DNA of 64,000 nucleotides from Bacillota bacterium (GTDB lineage: Bacteria > Bacillota > Clostridia > Acetivibrionales > DSM-2933). Location of the stretch: NCBI GenBank assembly GCA_023430975.1, contig JAEYYB010000033.1, forward strand, positions 33,455 through 97,454, given 5' to 3'. The notes under the pieces are model-generated. The model was given only the letters and a program-made list of their open reading frames with translations. It did not search any database and was not told where the DNA came from. Below, in pieces: positions 36,208 through 44,108 of the stretch (positions within the stretch are counted from its first letter, which is position 1; every line of letters starts with the position of its first letter). A program made the position numbers and the translations under genes.

Positions 36208-36243
36208 CTTGCAATTTTTCAACCTTGATTGTTGTCGTGAGAA
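36208..36243. repeat. Third short repeat family, copy 2
   Basis: CTTGCAATTTTTCAACCTTG followed by ATTGTTGTCGTGAGAA; compare 16801-16836 and 59918-59955. Confidence 0.6.
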
Positions 36244-36245
36244 TT

Positions 36246-36276
36246 AAAAAAACATGCCCTTATCAGCATGTTTTTT
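36246..36276 (-). terminator. Rho-independent terminator of the HD-GYP gene
   Basis: The stem AAAAAACATGC/GCATGTTTTTT with an 8-base loop is followed by U residues on the minus strand, 28 bases past the stop; T residues on the other side make it usable in both directions. Confidence 0.85.
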
Positions 36277-36303
36277 GTTTGTACATATTAAAGATTTATA
36301 ACT

Positions 36304-37815
36304 TTAAATTTCCATAAAGGAAAACTCCAATTCCTTTAACATCCTATCAAAGCCGCTTTCAATCAGTCCCACAAAAGCTTTTACCACATTTGCGTCAAAC
36401 TGAATCCCAGCACCCTCTATTAGCTGTCTTTTTGCTTCACCTATACCTAATTTGTGCCTGTACAATCTATCAGATGTCATTGCATCGAAAGCATCTGCCA
36501 CCGACAATATTCTTGCAAAAAATGGGATTTCTTCACCCTTTAAACCTGATGGATAACCCTTTCCATCTATTCTTTCGTGGTGGTGCTTAACTAGAGGAAC
36601 CACGTCTTTAAACATTGACACAGCCGATAATATATGAGCTCCCTTTAAAGGATGTTTCTTTATCTCCTCATATTCTTTTGCATCCAACTTATCAGTTTTC
36701 AGAAGAATATCATCGGTAGTACCTATTTTTCCGACATCGTGAAACACACCACCAACATTTAATATTTCCAATTCAGCTTCACTAAGATTGAAAACCTCTC
36801 CTATTTTCCTTGAATAATAACCAACCCTCTCGGAATGTCCTCTTGTATAGACGTCCTTGGCATCTACTGCCAGCCTCAGAACCTCTATGGTGTCCATATA
36901 TCTTTCTTTCAGCTCATCATAGGTTTTTATAAGTTCTTCATTCTTTGTGTTAATAATAGAGTGAAGTAAAGCATTATTAAGTGCAGCAGCGGCTTGACTT
37001 ATAAATATCTCTAAAAGCTTTATCCTCTCATGATAGCGGCTACTTTCAATATATACAACACCCATTATATTTTGGTATTCATTGACCAGTGGAAGAATTA
37101 TTCCATTAGGCAAATTTACAACTCTTTTATCCATTCTGGCTTGTCCAACACTCTCCATCAATTGGGGACTTAATCTGGCTGTAAATTCCTCGATACTTCC
37201 AAAATAGTTTCCCAACCCTTTAAATAAAGTTTTATGTCCATTATTGCCATTTATTATATCATCAATCAATATAAACCCGTCAGTACTGGCTATAAAGCTC
37301 ATTATCTCCTTCAGGATATCTTCAAGAATATCTCCTATTGGCTTTAAACTATATATTCTGGGAACAGAATCTAAAATTTTATTAAGCCCTTCTTTAAACC
37401 TGAAGATAGTTGTTCTTTGCTCAATAGATTTTACAGCAGATTCTACCAACAGTATCAATTGATCAAATCTATCATTTTTTTCACAGTACCCCTGTATATC
37501 AAGAGCTCTTAATGTCTCAACAGGCGGTGCCAAATCCTTATGCCCGGTAAGAATAATTATGTATATATCACTGTTAAATTCTCTAATTCGCCTTACAACC
37601 TCATCTCCATGTATAGTATTCATAAGAAAATCCAGTATAAGTATATCAAATACTTCATTGGAAAGAGTCTCAATAGCTTTATGCGGATCAGTAAAACCAA
37701 CGGTATCATACCCGGCTTTATTAAGAACAATGGACAATGAATCTACAATTCCAATCTCATCATCTACAAGTATTACCCTATAGCCATTTGAAACCCTGTC
37801 AGCTTTTTTTCTCAT
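36304..37815 (-). CDS. Response regulator with GAF-like and HD-GYP domains (c-di-GMP phosphodiesterase)
   Basis: About 503 residues from the ATG at 37815 (GGAGG seven bases upstream). Receiver domain (about 12-125, phosphoacceptor Asp62 in LILDFLMN), a GAF-like middle (about 150-295), then an HD-GYP domain (about 310-500) with HSERVGYYSRKI, FHDVGKIG (His359/Asp360) and the full HHERIDGKGYPSG motif at about 412-424. HD-GYP enzymes break c-di-GMP to GMP; the intact motif predicts activity, switched by phosphorylation of the receiver. No partner kinase gene is adjacent. It may link c-di-GMP to the nearby pilus or surface genes, which is inference. Confidence 0.92.
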   Translation of the reverse strand: MRKKADRVSNGYRVILVDDEIGIVDSLSIVLNKAGYDTVGFTDPHKAIETLSNEVFDILILDFLMNTIHGDEVVRRIREFNSDIYIIILTGHKDLAPPVETLRALDIQGYCEKNDRFDQLILLVESAVKSIEQRTTIFRFKEGLNKILDSVPRIYSLKPIGDILEDILKEIMSFIASTDGFILIDDIINGNNGHKTLFKGLGNYFGSIEEFTARLSPQLMESVGQARMDKRVVNLPNGIILPLVNEYQNIMGVVYIESSRYHERIKLLEIFISQAAAALNNALLHSIINTKNEELIKTYDELKERYMDTIEVLRLAVDAKDVYTRGHSERVGYYSRKIGEVFNLSEAELEILNVGGVFHDVGKIGTTDDILLKTDKLDAKEYEEIKKHPLKGAHILSAVSMFKDVVPLVKHHHERIDGKGYPSGLKGEEIPFFARILSVADAFDAMTSDRLYRHKLGIGEAKRQLIEGAGIQFDANVVKAFVGLIESGFDRMLKELEFSFMEI

Positions 37816-37931
37816 CTTATATCCTCCATAACATTCAGACAAGAATTTTAATTTATAATTAAAATCATTATCAATCCAATATAACCTAATAATATAAATC
37901 GGCATATAACAAAGTTTCAATAATATATTTT

Positions 37932-38642
37932 TTAAATATTAAAAGCTTCAATTTCTTTTTTATTTAAAATTCTCCAATGTCCCTCACTTAGATCACCAAG
38001 GCTCAATGAGCCTAATGCTGTTCTTTTTAGCTTAATAACAGGATGGCCTATAGCTTCACACATCTTTCTTACTTGCCTGTTTTTTCCTTCGTGGATGACA
38101 ATCTCAACCCAGGATTTGTCGCCTTCACTCTCAATTATCTTTATGCTTGCTTTTGATGTAATATAATCGTCTATCTTTAACCCGTTTTTGAACGCTTTCA
38201 TCTCTTCCTGACTTGGTGTTCCCTTGATTATAGCCAGGTATACTTTTTTTATTTCATGTTTGGGATGAGTCATTTTATATGTAAATTCGCCATCGTTTGT
38301 AAGTATAATAAGCCCTGAGGTATCATAATCCAATCTTCCAACAGGATATAATCTTTCTTTTATGCCGCTGATAAGTTCAACAACGCTAGGCCTTCCAAAC
38401 TGGTCCTTTGCAGTTGATATATAGCCCACAGGTTTATTCAATAAAACGTAGACTTTCTTTTCCTTACCTGTGATAATTTTACCGTTAACCTCAATTACAT
38501 CCCGGTTTGTAACCTTATATCCCATTTCAGTAACTACATTTCCATTAACCTTAATAACTCCCTCGCTTATTAACTCTTCGGCTTTCCTTCTTGATGCTAT
38601 TCCCACCTGGGCTAAATATTTTTGAAGTCTCATCTGTTCCAT
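37932..38642 (-). CDS. rluB: 23S rRNA pseudouridine synthase B
   Basis: A protein of about 236 residues with an N-terminal S4 RNA-binding domain (RLQKYLAQVGIASRRKAEEL) and a pseudouridine synthase domain with the catalytic Asp in GRLDYDTSGLI. The length and motifs fit RluB, which modifies U2605 of 23S rRNA; RluE/RluF relatives are the alternative. In many Bacillota rluB lies near scpAB, as here. AGGTGG precedes the ATG at 38642. Confidence 0.92.
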   Translation of the reverse strand: MEQMRLQKYLAQVGIASRRKAEELISEGVIKVNGNVVTEMGYKVTNRDVIEVNGKIITGKEKKVYVLLNKPVGYISTAKDQFGRPSVVELISGIKERLYPVGRLDYDTSGLIILTNDGEFTYKMTHPKHEIKKVYLAIIKGTPSQEEMKAFKNGLKIDDYITSKASIKIIESEGDKSWVEIVIHEGKNRQVRKMCEAIGHPVIKLKRTALGSLSLGDLSEGHWRILNKKEIEAFNI

Positions 38643-38845
38643 AATATCCACCTGTTAACTTATTTTCATTTCACTGTTATGAAAAGTAATCAATTACCTC
38701 GTCAACACTCACTCAAGATCGTAAGTAATATTTTAATCATTCCTTAACAAAGTTTTTGTTTTATGTTATTATATTAATGAACTAAAATCAATAAAAATCT
38801 AATATTTGCTTTTTGGCTATATTAAATAGTGAGGTTTTCGAATTT

Positions 38846-39190
38846 ATGGATGTTTTAAAATATTGCCTTTCTAAAAAAGGTGCTTACGAGGATTTCCCCT
38901 TTGGACCTGAACCTGCAACTATTAAAGTCGGATCTAAAATGTTTGCTCTTATATCAAACCGTTCTGACAAAATCTTTATATCATTAAAATGTGATCCCTT
39001 TGTAGCACAAAGCCTTAGAGAACAATACCCAAGCATAACTCCAGGTGATCACCTTAACAAACAGCATTGGAATACCATAGCAATAGATGGAACCGTTCCC
39101 AAACATGAGATTATCTGGATGATAGACCATTCTTATGATTTGGTCTACAAATCTTTGACAAAAGCTGAAAAAGAAAAAATTAACGGGTAA
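38846..39190 (+). CDS. MmcQ/YjbR-family protein
   Basis: A 114-residue protein with the family features: DVLKYCLSKKGAYEDFPFG near the start, VGSKMFALI, and WNTIAIDGTVPKHEIIWMID. The fold is of the CyaY-like double-wing type and DNA binding has been proposed; no clear function. I choose the ATG at 38846 because related proteins start there; a TTG at 38813 is also in frame. It is divergent from rluB and not linked to a larger operon. Confidence 0.85.
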   Translation: MDVLKYCLSKKGAYEDFPFGPEPATIKVGSKMFALISNRSDKIFISLKCDPFVAQSLREQYPSITPGDHLNKQHWNTIAIDGTVPKHEIIWMIDHSYDLVYKSLTKAEKEKING

Positions 39191-39200
39191 AAATATAAGA

Positions 39201-39232
39201 TATATGAAAAGTGAATAATCTTTTAATATAGA
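39201..39232. repeat. Shortened copy of the dispersed palindrome
   Basis: TATATGAAAAGTGAATAATC joined directly to TTTTAATATAG, like an internal deletion. Hairpins AGGGCATT/AATGCCCT (39264-39288) and CCAGCAC/GTGCTGG (39293-39334) follow. Confidence 0.55.
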
Positions 39233-39445
39233 TAAGGTATTAACAATTAATTAACTGGTCAATAGGGCATTATTTTTTGAAATGCCCTAAAACCAGCACG
39301 AAAACAGCTTTTTTATATGCTCTTAAAGTGCTGGAATCTCAATATGTAAAAAGCAATTAATTTTTTACATTTTCACATAACAAAAGCCACATACTTTTTT
39401 ATTTGCTATTGTTAAGATGTAAAATTAATAATGCTTTTTATTTTA

Positions 39446-39958
39446 TCATGTTTCACTTGTATCTGTTATAATAGTAACTGTTTTCTGTGAACCATTATTT
39501 TCGCTGTTACCGTTTTTATTATTTTTAGAGTTCTTTTTATCGTCCATCTTTTTCTTGATAGCTTCAGTTGCCTTATTGACAATCTCAGGTATCATATCTA
39601 GAACCTTGTCAAGTGATGAGTTGGTGTCAACAGGTAACAGCTTTATTTGCTCATTCCCCACCACCATGAAACCTACAGGCACTATGCTTACTCCAGCTCC
39701 GCTACCTCCTGCAAAAGGAAATTTAGAAGGCTTCTTTTCTTCTGATTCATCATCATCATCTTTTTTTATGTCCACTTCACAGCAGTTATTATATTCTCCA
39801 CCACCTGCTGCAAATCCAAAACTCACTTTTGATATAGGGATAATAACTGTTCCGTCCGGTGCTTGGACCGCATCACCCACAATGGTATTAACATCTACCA
39901 TTTCCTTAATGCTGTTCATTGCAGTACTCATAAGACCTTCTATTGGATGTTCTGCCAA
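39446..39958 (-). CDS. ytfJ: Spore protein YtfJ (GerW family)
   Basis: About 170 residues. The N-terminus AEHPIEGLMSTAMNSIKEM and core VISKVSFGFAAGGGE-type signature are those of YtfJ, a sporulation protein found in endospore formers. The TTG at 39958 gives the family-standard start; a GTG at 39967 is an alternative. The C-terminus is Asn/Lys-rich and probably disordered. It overlaps the end of the DUF2953 gene by about 50 bases, so the two are likely co-translated. The gene lies downstream of scpA and scpB. Confidence 0.9.
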   Translation of the reverse strand: MAEHPIEGLMSTAMNSIKEMVDVNTIVGDAVQAPDGTVIIPISKVSFGFAAGGGEYNNCCEVDIKKDDDDESEEKKPSKFPFAGGSGAGVSIVPVGFMVVGNEQIKLLPVDTNSSLDKVLDMIPEIVNKATEAIKKKMDDKKNSKNNKNGNSENNGSQKTVTIITDTSET

Positions 39959-40628
39959 ACAAACCACCGCCTTCCAATAATTTAAATATAAGTAAAAATG
40001 CCACTTTAATAATATGCCCCATTCTTATATTAAATATACATAGAATATTTGCATTAAAAACCGTTTTTGAAAAATCGCTATCGATTTTTATATATTTGTT
40101 ATGTATTGTAAAAGCCGTTGACAGATTGGAATAAATGATGCCTGTAACCATCCATGCTACTCCTGTCATAATTCCGGTTAGAGAAGCATCTCCAGTACCT
40201 ATAGTCATCTCTACATTAAATTTCTTAAGCTTTATTTTAGATTTAAGCTTCTTTATAGTGTAGTTAATAAAAAGGTTCAACTTATCATACTTGTTTTTTA
40301 AGTAGTCTATTCTTTCAAATATTTCCCCCATTCCTTTGCCTATCCTGTCATCATGTTTCACATCTTTAGAAGCTTTCCTATGCACCACTTTTTCATCTTT
40401 TTGCTTTTTGCTTTTTTTCTTTACTCTTTTAATTTTGAAGCCATTATTTCTTATTCCCATAAGAGAAACTTCGTATTTAAATTTTACTCCTTTAAGAGGA
40501 GAAAATGAAACAAGGGCATGGTCATCCCAACCATTCCTTACATATTCCACTACAATTTCAGTGTTAAGGAAATATATTATAGTAATAATTAGTATAAATA
40601 CGCATATAAAAATAGCTAAATAGAGCAT
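39906..40628 (-). CDS. DUF2953 membrane protein
   Basis: A 240-residue protein with an N-terminal membrane helix (LYLAIFICVFILIITIIYFL), a Lys-rich charged segment, and a C-terminal part with a NVEMTIGTGDASLTGIMTG stretch and a final KVAFLLIFKLLEGG. This is DUF2953 (YtfI-like), found next to ytfJ in spore formers. Function unknown. GAGGTGA precedes the ATG. Confidence 0.85.
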   Translation of the reverse strand: MLYLAIFICVFILIITIIYFLNTEIVVEYVRNGWDDHALVSFSPLKGVKFKYEVSLMGIRNNGFKIKRVKKKSKKQKDEKVVHRKASKDVKHDDRIGKGMGEIFERIDYLKNKYDKLNLFINYTIKKLKSKIKLKKFNVEMTIGTGDASLTGIMTGVAWMVTGIIYSNLSTAFTIHNKYIKIDSDFSKTVFNANILCIFNIRMGHIIKVAFLLIFKLLEGGGLFGRTSNRRSYEYCNEQH

Positions 40629-40709
40629 AAATCACCTCACTTAGTCATGCCTTTAGCTATTTTTGCCACAAATTTATTTAATTATAACAAAATCCACCAG
40701 TTATTTTAT

Positions 40710-41276
40710 TTACTCAATTGCATCTGACTCGCCCATCTCGACTTCTTCATTAATACCTTGAACTTCATTTAGTTCAAGTCTCGGTAAATCAGTTATGGAC
40801 CTAAAGCCAAAGCTTCTTAAAAATTCCTCAGTAGTCTCATATAACACCGGTCTACCCGGTGCATCCAGCCTTCCAGCTTCTTTTATGAGATTTTTGTCCA
40901 ACAGCTTTGATATTGCACTGTCTGAATTGACACCTCTTATTTGCTCAACTTTTGACCTTGTGATAGGCTGATTATAAGCTATAATCGAAAGTGCTTCAAA
41001 GGCTGCTGTGGACAATCCTTGCTTCTGTCTTGGTTCAAAAAGCTTTTTAATATAATCATGATGCTCAAACCTTGTACAAAGCTGATACTTTCCATTTATT
41101 TCGCGAAGCATTATCCCACGCTTTGAATTCTGATAGTTTATAATCATATTATTTAGAATCATTTTAACAGTCTTTTTATCTATTTCAAGAACTTCCGATA
41201 TTCTGTCCAATGATAAAGGATCACCTGCTGCAAAAAGCATTCCCTCAATAATAGCCTCTATATCCTTCTCTTCCAT
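40710..41276 (-). CDS. scpB: Segregation and condensation protein B
   Basis: A 188-residue winged-helix protein that joins ScpA and SMC in the condensin complex. The N-terminus EAIIEGMLFAAGDPLSLDRI and the ALSIIAYNQPITRSKVEQIRG motif are characteristic. CGGAGGAG precedes the ATG, 20 bases after scpA. Confidence 0.95.
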   Translation of the reverse strand: MEEKDIEAIIEGMLFAAGDPLSLDRISEVLEIDKKTVKMILNNMIINYQNSKRGIMLREINGKYQLCTRFEHHDYIKKLFEPRQKQGLSTAAFEALSIIAYNQPITRSKVEQIRGVNSDSAISKLLDKNLIKEAGRLDAPGRPVLYETTEEFLRSFGFRSITDLPRLELNEVQGINEEVEMGESDAIE

Positions 41277-41296
41277 AGACTCCTCCGGTTATAGGA

Positions 41297-42106
41297 TCAT
41301 ATATATTGTTCCTCTTTTTCTTCATAAAGCTTCAGGTCTTCTACTCCACCACAGTGATATATTTCAATTTCTGAAAATTGCCTTTGCTGCTCAAGCTTAA
41401 CCTTTTTAAGCTTTGAGAGTTCCAAAATAGCAAGAAACCCTGTAACGACTTCAGTCCTTGATCTTTTGTCCAACGTAAAGATGTCAGAAAAAACAAGCTT
41501 GGTTTTCCTGAAAAGAAACAGTAATACCTCTCTCATCTTTGACTTCAACGATACCTTCTCATGCTGCATAATTGTTGCCATTTTAGTCACTGTATTGTTC
41601 ATTTTCTTCCTGTTTCTCTCAAGGAGCCTTATATAAACTCTCCTGATTTCATCAGGTGACAGTTCTAATATCTCTTCTTCCTTCTCAAACTCCAAACATT
41701 CGGGAAGCTTATAATAAATGCTTTCCCATTGGGCTTCATTAAGTCTTAACTGCAAAGAAAAATCCTTATACTTTTTATATTCTATAAGCTTTAATACAAG
41801 TTCTTCTCTTGGATCAATCTCTTCCGGGGCATTTTTTTCCTTTTTGTCCGGAAGCAAAAGCTTTGACTTTATATGGAGCAGGGTAGCTGCCATTACTAAA
41901 AACTCGCTGGCAATCTCCAAGTCAAGCTCTTTCATGGCAAAAAGATACTCCATATATTGGTCTGTAATTTCATTTATTGGTATGTCATAAATATTTATCT
42001 GGTTTTTTTCAATAAGATGGAATAGGAGGTCAAAGGGACCCTCAAAGTTTTGAACCTTTATTTTACAGGCATTTGTTAACGCACTCTCCACAAAATCCAA
42101 CTCCAT
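41297..42106 (-). CDS. scpA: Segregation and condensation protein A
   Basis: A 269-residue kleisin. The N-terminal QNFEGPFDLLFHLIEKNQI and AATLLHIKSKLLLPD motifs and a C-terminal winged helix (VVTGFLAILELSKLKKVKLE) fit ScpA, which bridges SMC heads in chromosome condensation. It follows trpS with a 15-base gap. Confidence 0.95.
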   Translation of the reverse strand: MELDFVESALTNACKIKVQNFEGPFDLLFHLIEKNQINIYDIPINEITDQYMEYLFAMKELDLEIASEFLVMAATLLHIKSKLLLPDKKEKNAPEEIDPREELVLKLIEYKKYKDFSLQLRLNEAQWESIYYKLPECLEFEKEEEILELSPDEIRRVYIRLLERNRKKMNNTVTKMATIMQHEKVSLKSKMREVLLFLFRKTKLVFSDIFTLDKRSRTEVVTGFLAILELSKLKKVKLEQQRQFSEIEIYHCGGVEDLKLYEEKEEQYI

Positions 42107-42121
42107 ATCTTAAATCATTTG

Positions 42122-43111
42122 TTATTCCCAGTCTATTTTTAATGCATCCCTTACATCTTCCATTGTGCTTCTTGCAATTTTCCTGGCATTCTCGTTACCC
42201 TGCATCACTACTTCCTTGATATATGCCGGTTTACTTAATATCTCCTGCCTTCTTTCATAAATAGGAGTCATGTAAGCATTCATTTTTTCAGCCAAATTAC
42301 GCTTGCACTGAACACAACCGATTTTTCCGCCTTTACAGTTTTCTTCTATTTCAGGCACCTCATCCTCGTTAAATACCTTATGGAAAGCGTACACAGCACA
42401 TACATCCGGATGACCCGGATCATCCTTTTTAATCCTTTGAGGATCTGTAATCATGGTCATTACCTTTTTCTTTATATCCTCAGGACTGTCTGAAAGGGCA
42501 ATAGTATTGTTATAGCTTTTGCTCATCTTCCTTCCGTCAAGTCCAGGCAAAACTTTGGCCTTTGTAAGCAAAGGCTGCGGCTCTGGAAATACTTCTCTAT
42601 AAAGGAAATTAAATCTTCTAGCTATTTCCCTTGTAAGCTCAAGGTGAGGAAGTTGGTCTTCACCTACCGGCACAAAGTTTGCTTTATAAATAAGTATATC
42701 TGCTGCCTGCAGGCAAGGATAACCTAAAAAACCGTATGTGGTAATGTTTTTGTCCTTCATCTGTGCCAATTGATCTTTATATGTTGGGCACCTCTCTAGC
42801 CATGATAAAGGAGTTATCATGGAAAAGAGCAAATGCAGCTCAGCATGCTCTAGAACGCTTGACTGTAAAAATATGCTGCACTTTTGGGGATCAAGTCCTG
42901 CACTTAAGAAATCTATAACAAGATTGCTAATATTATCTTTAATGTCGTCTGTATTTTCATATCCTGTAGTCAATGCATGCCAATCGGCTACAAAGAAGTA
43001 ACAATCATAATCATTTTGAAGTTTAACCCAATTTTCCAGGGCTCCGAAGTAATTTCCCAAATGAAGTGCCCCTGTGGGCCTCATCCCGCTTAATATCTTA
43101 CCTTTCTTCAT
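42122..43111 (-). CDS. trpS: Tryptophanyl-tRNA synthetase
   Basis: A 329-residue class I synthetase that charges tRNA-Trp. The HIGH-like GALHLGNYFGAL and KMSKS (GRKMSKSYNNT) motifs are present; length is normal. No T-box leader is visible upstream. The matching tRNA-Trp lies at 63676. Confidence 0.97.
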   Translation of the reverse strand: MKKGKILSGMRPTGALHLGNYFGALENWVKLQNDYDCYFFVADWHALTTGYENTDDIKDNISNLVIDFLSAGLDPQKCSIFLQSSVLEHAELHLLFSMITPLSWLERCPTYKDQLAQMKDKNITTYGFLGYPCLQAADILIYKANFVPVGEDQLPHLELTREIARRFNFLYREVFPEPQPLLTKAKVLPGLDGRKMSKSYNNTIALSDSPEDIKKKVMTMITDPQRIKKDDPGHPDVCAVYAFHKVFNEDEVPEIEENCKGGKIGCVQCKRNLAEKMNAYMTPIYERRQEILSKPAYIKEVVMQGNENARKIARSTMEDVRDALKIDWE

Positions 43112-43264
43112 GAATCCACGCTCCGTTCAAATATGCTCTTTATATATTAGCATATTGTATGTACAATTTACAATTATAAGTTTCACTCTAACCGTTTACT
43201 TTTCGTATAATAGGGAAACTATTATTATATGGGAATACCCGCGAAATAACTTCCCGTTTAAATG

Positions 43265-43293
43265 TAGACAATTTTTTATCCAACTGATAGAAT
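43265..43293 (+). promoter_or_regulatory. Probable promoter of the M50-like gene
   Basis: TAGACA (43265-43270) and TAGAAT (43288-43293), 17 bases apart, 48 bases before the start codon. Confidence 0.45.
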
Positions 43294-43341
43294 AATTAGT
43301 ATTATTTATATAATAAATTTCATAATGCGAGGAGATATTAA

Positions 43342-43980
43342 ATGTTTGCCAGAACTGTTCAGGAAATGATAATAAGCATACCAGGTATTTTGATTGCGAT
43401 GGTATTTAGTGGATTTGCACAAGCGTATATGGCAGATAAACTTGGTGACAAAACCCCAAGGTATGAGGGGAAATTAACTCTGAATCCCAAAGAACATATT
43501 GATCCTTTGGGTTTTATATTTTTTATTCTAGTGAGATTCGGATGGTCTAAGCCTGTGAATATAAACCGTCGAAACTTTAAAAATATTAGAATTGACGATT
43601 CCCTTGTATCTGCCTCAGGATTTGTTGGAAACCTTATACTAGCTGTATTATTTGCATTAATATTAAAAATCCTTATTATATTAAATGTATTTAGTGCTTT
43701 AGGCACTGTTATTGGCAGCAATTTGGTAGGCATTTTGAACGAATGCATACATTTCAATGTTGTATTTTTTGTTCTTGGTATAATTCCAATTCCACCATTT
43801 CCAGCCTCAAGAATACTTGAAAATCTTACTGACATAGAAAGATATGAACTATATGCTAACCTTAAAAGATATAGTTTCGTTATTTTTATGATTCTTATTG
43901 CAACAAACATATTACCAAGAATTATTACTCCTCCTATTAATTACATTGAAAGTATAATACTTAAATTTATAGTATTATAG
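43342..43980 (+). CDS. Degenerate site-2-protease (M50) membrane protein, probably inactive
   Basis: A 212-residue polytopic protein aligned by eye with the short M50 proteins found beside trpS-scpAB in Bacillota. Recognisable family parts are KLGDKTPRYEGKLTLNPKEH, IDPLGFIFFILVRFGWSKPV and GIIPIPPFPASRIL. But the HExxH zinc motif is replaced by SGFAQ (residues 25-29 region) and the third ligand Asp in PPxDG is replaced in PPFPAS. All metal ligands appear lost, so it is predicted to be a pseudoprotease. AGGAGAT precedes the ATG. No frameshift or stop is seen. Confidence 0.8.
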   Translation: MFARTVQEMIISIPGILIAMVFSGFAQAYMADKLGDKTPRYEGKLTLNPKEHIDPLGFIFFILVRFGWSKPVNINRRNFKNIRIDDSLVSASGFVGNLILAVLFALILKILIILNVFSALGTVIGSNLVGILNECIHFNVVFFVLGIIPIPPFPASRILENLTDIERYELYANLKRYSFVIFMILIATNILPRIITPPINYIESIILKFIVL

Positions 43981-44062
43981 GATATTATGTTTAACTAAAA
44001 TCTATTACCATCCCATGACTTTTATATCAACATGTTTAGCGTACATTTACTTTATGTATGAA

Positions 44063-44095
44063 AATAACAGGTGCTAAATACCACCTGTTATTTTT
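44063..44095. terminator. Bidirectional terminator between the M50-like and PrsA-like genes
   Basis: An 11-bp perfect stem AATAACAGGTG/CACCTGTTATT with T residues after it on the plus strand and A residues before it on the other side. It serves two convergent genes. Confidence 0.85.
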
Positions 44096-44108
44096 ATCAT
44101 CTTACATA

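Noticed and set aside
43112..43341. Possible T-box leader upstream of trpS
   Set aside because: No T-box sequence (GGTGG-type box with NCCA partner) or specifier loop is visible on the minus strand here.
43359..43910. 183-residue open frame antisense to the M50-like gene
   Set aside because: The plus-strand protein has recognisable family motifs, a promoter and a terminator; the antisense frame has none.
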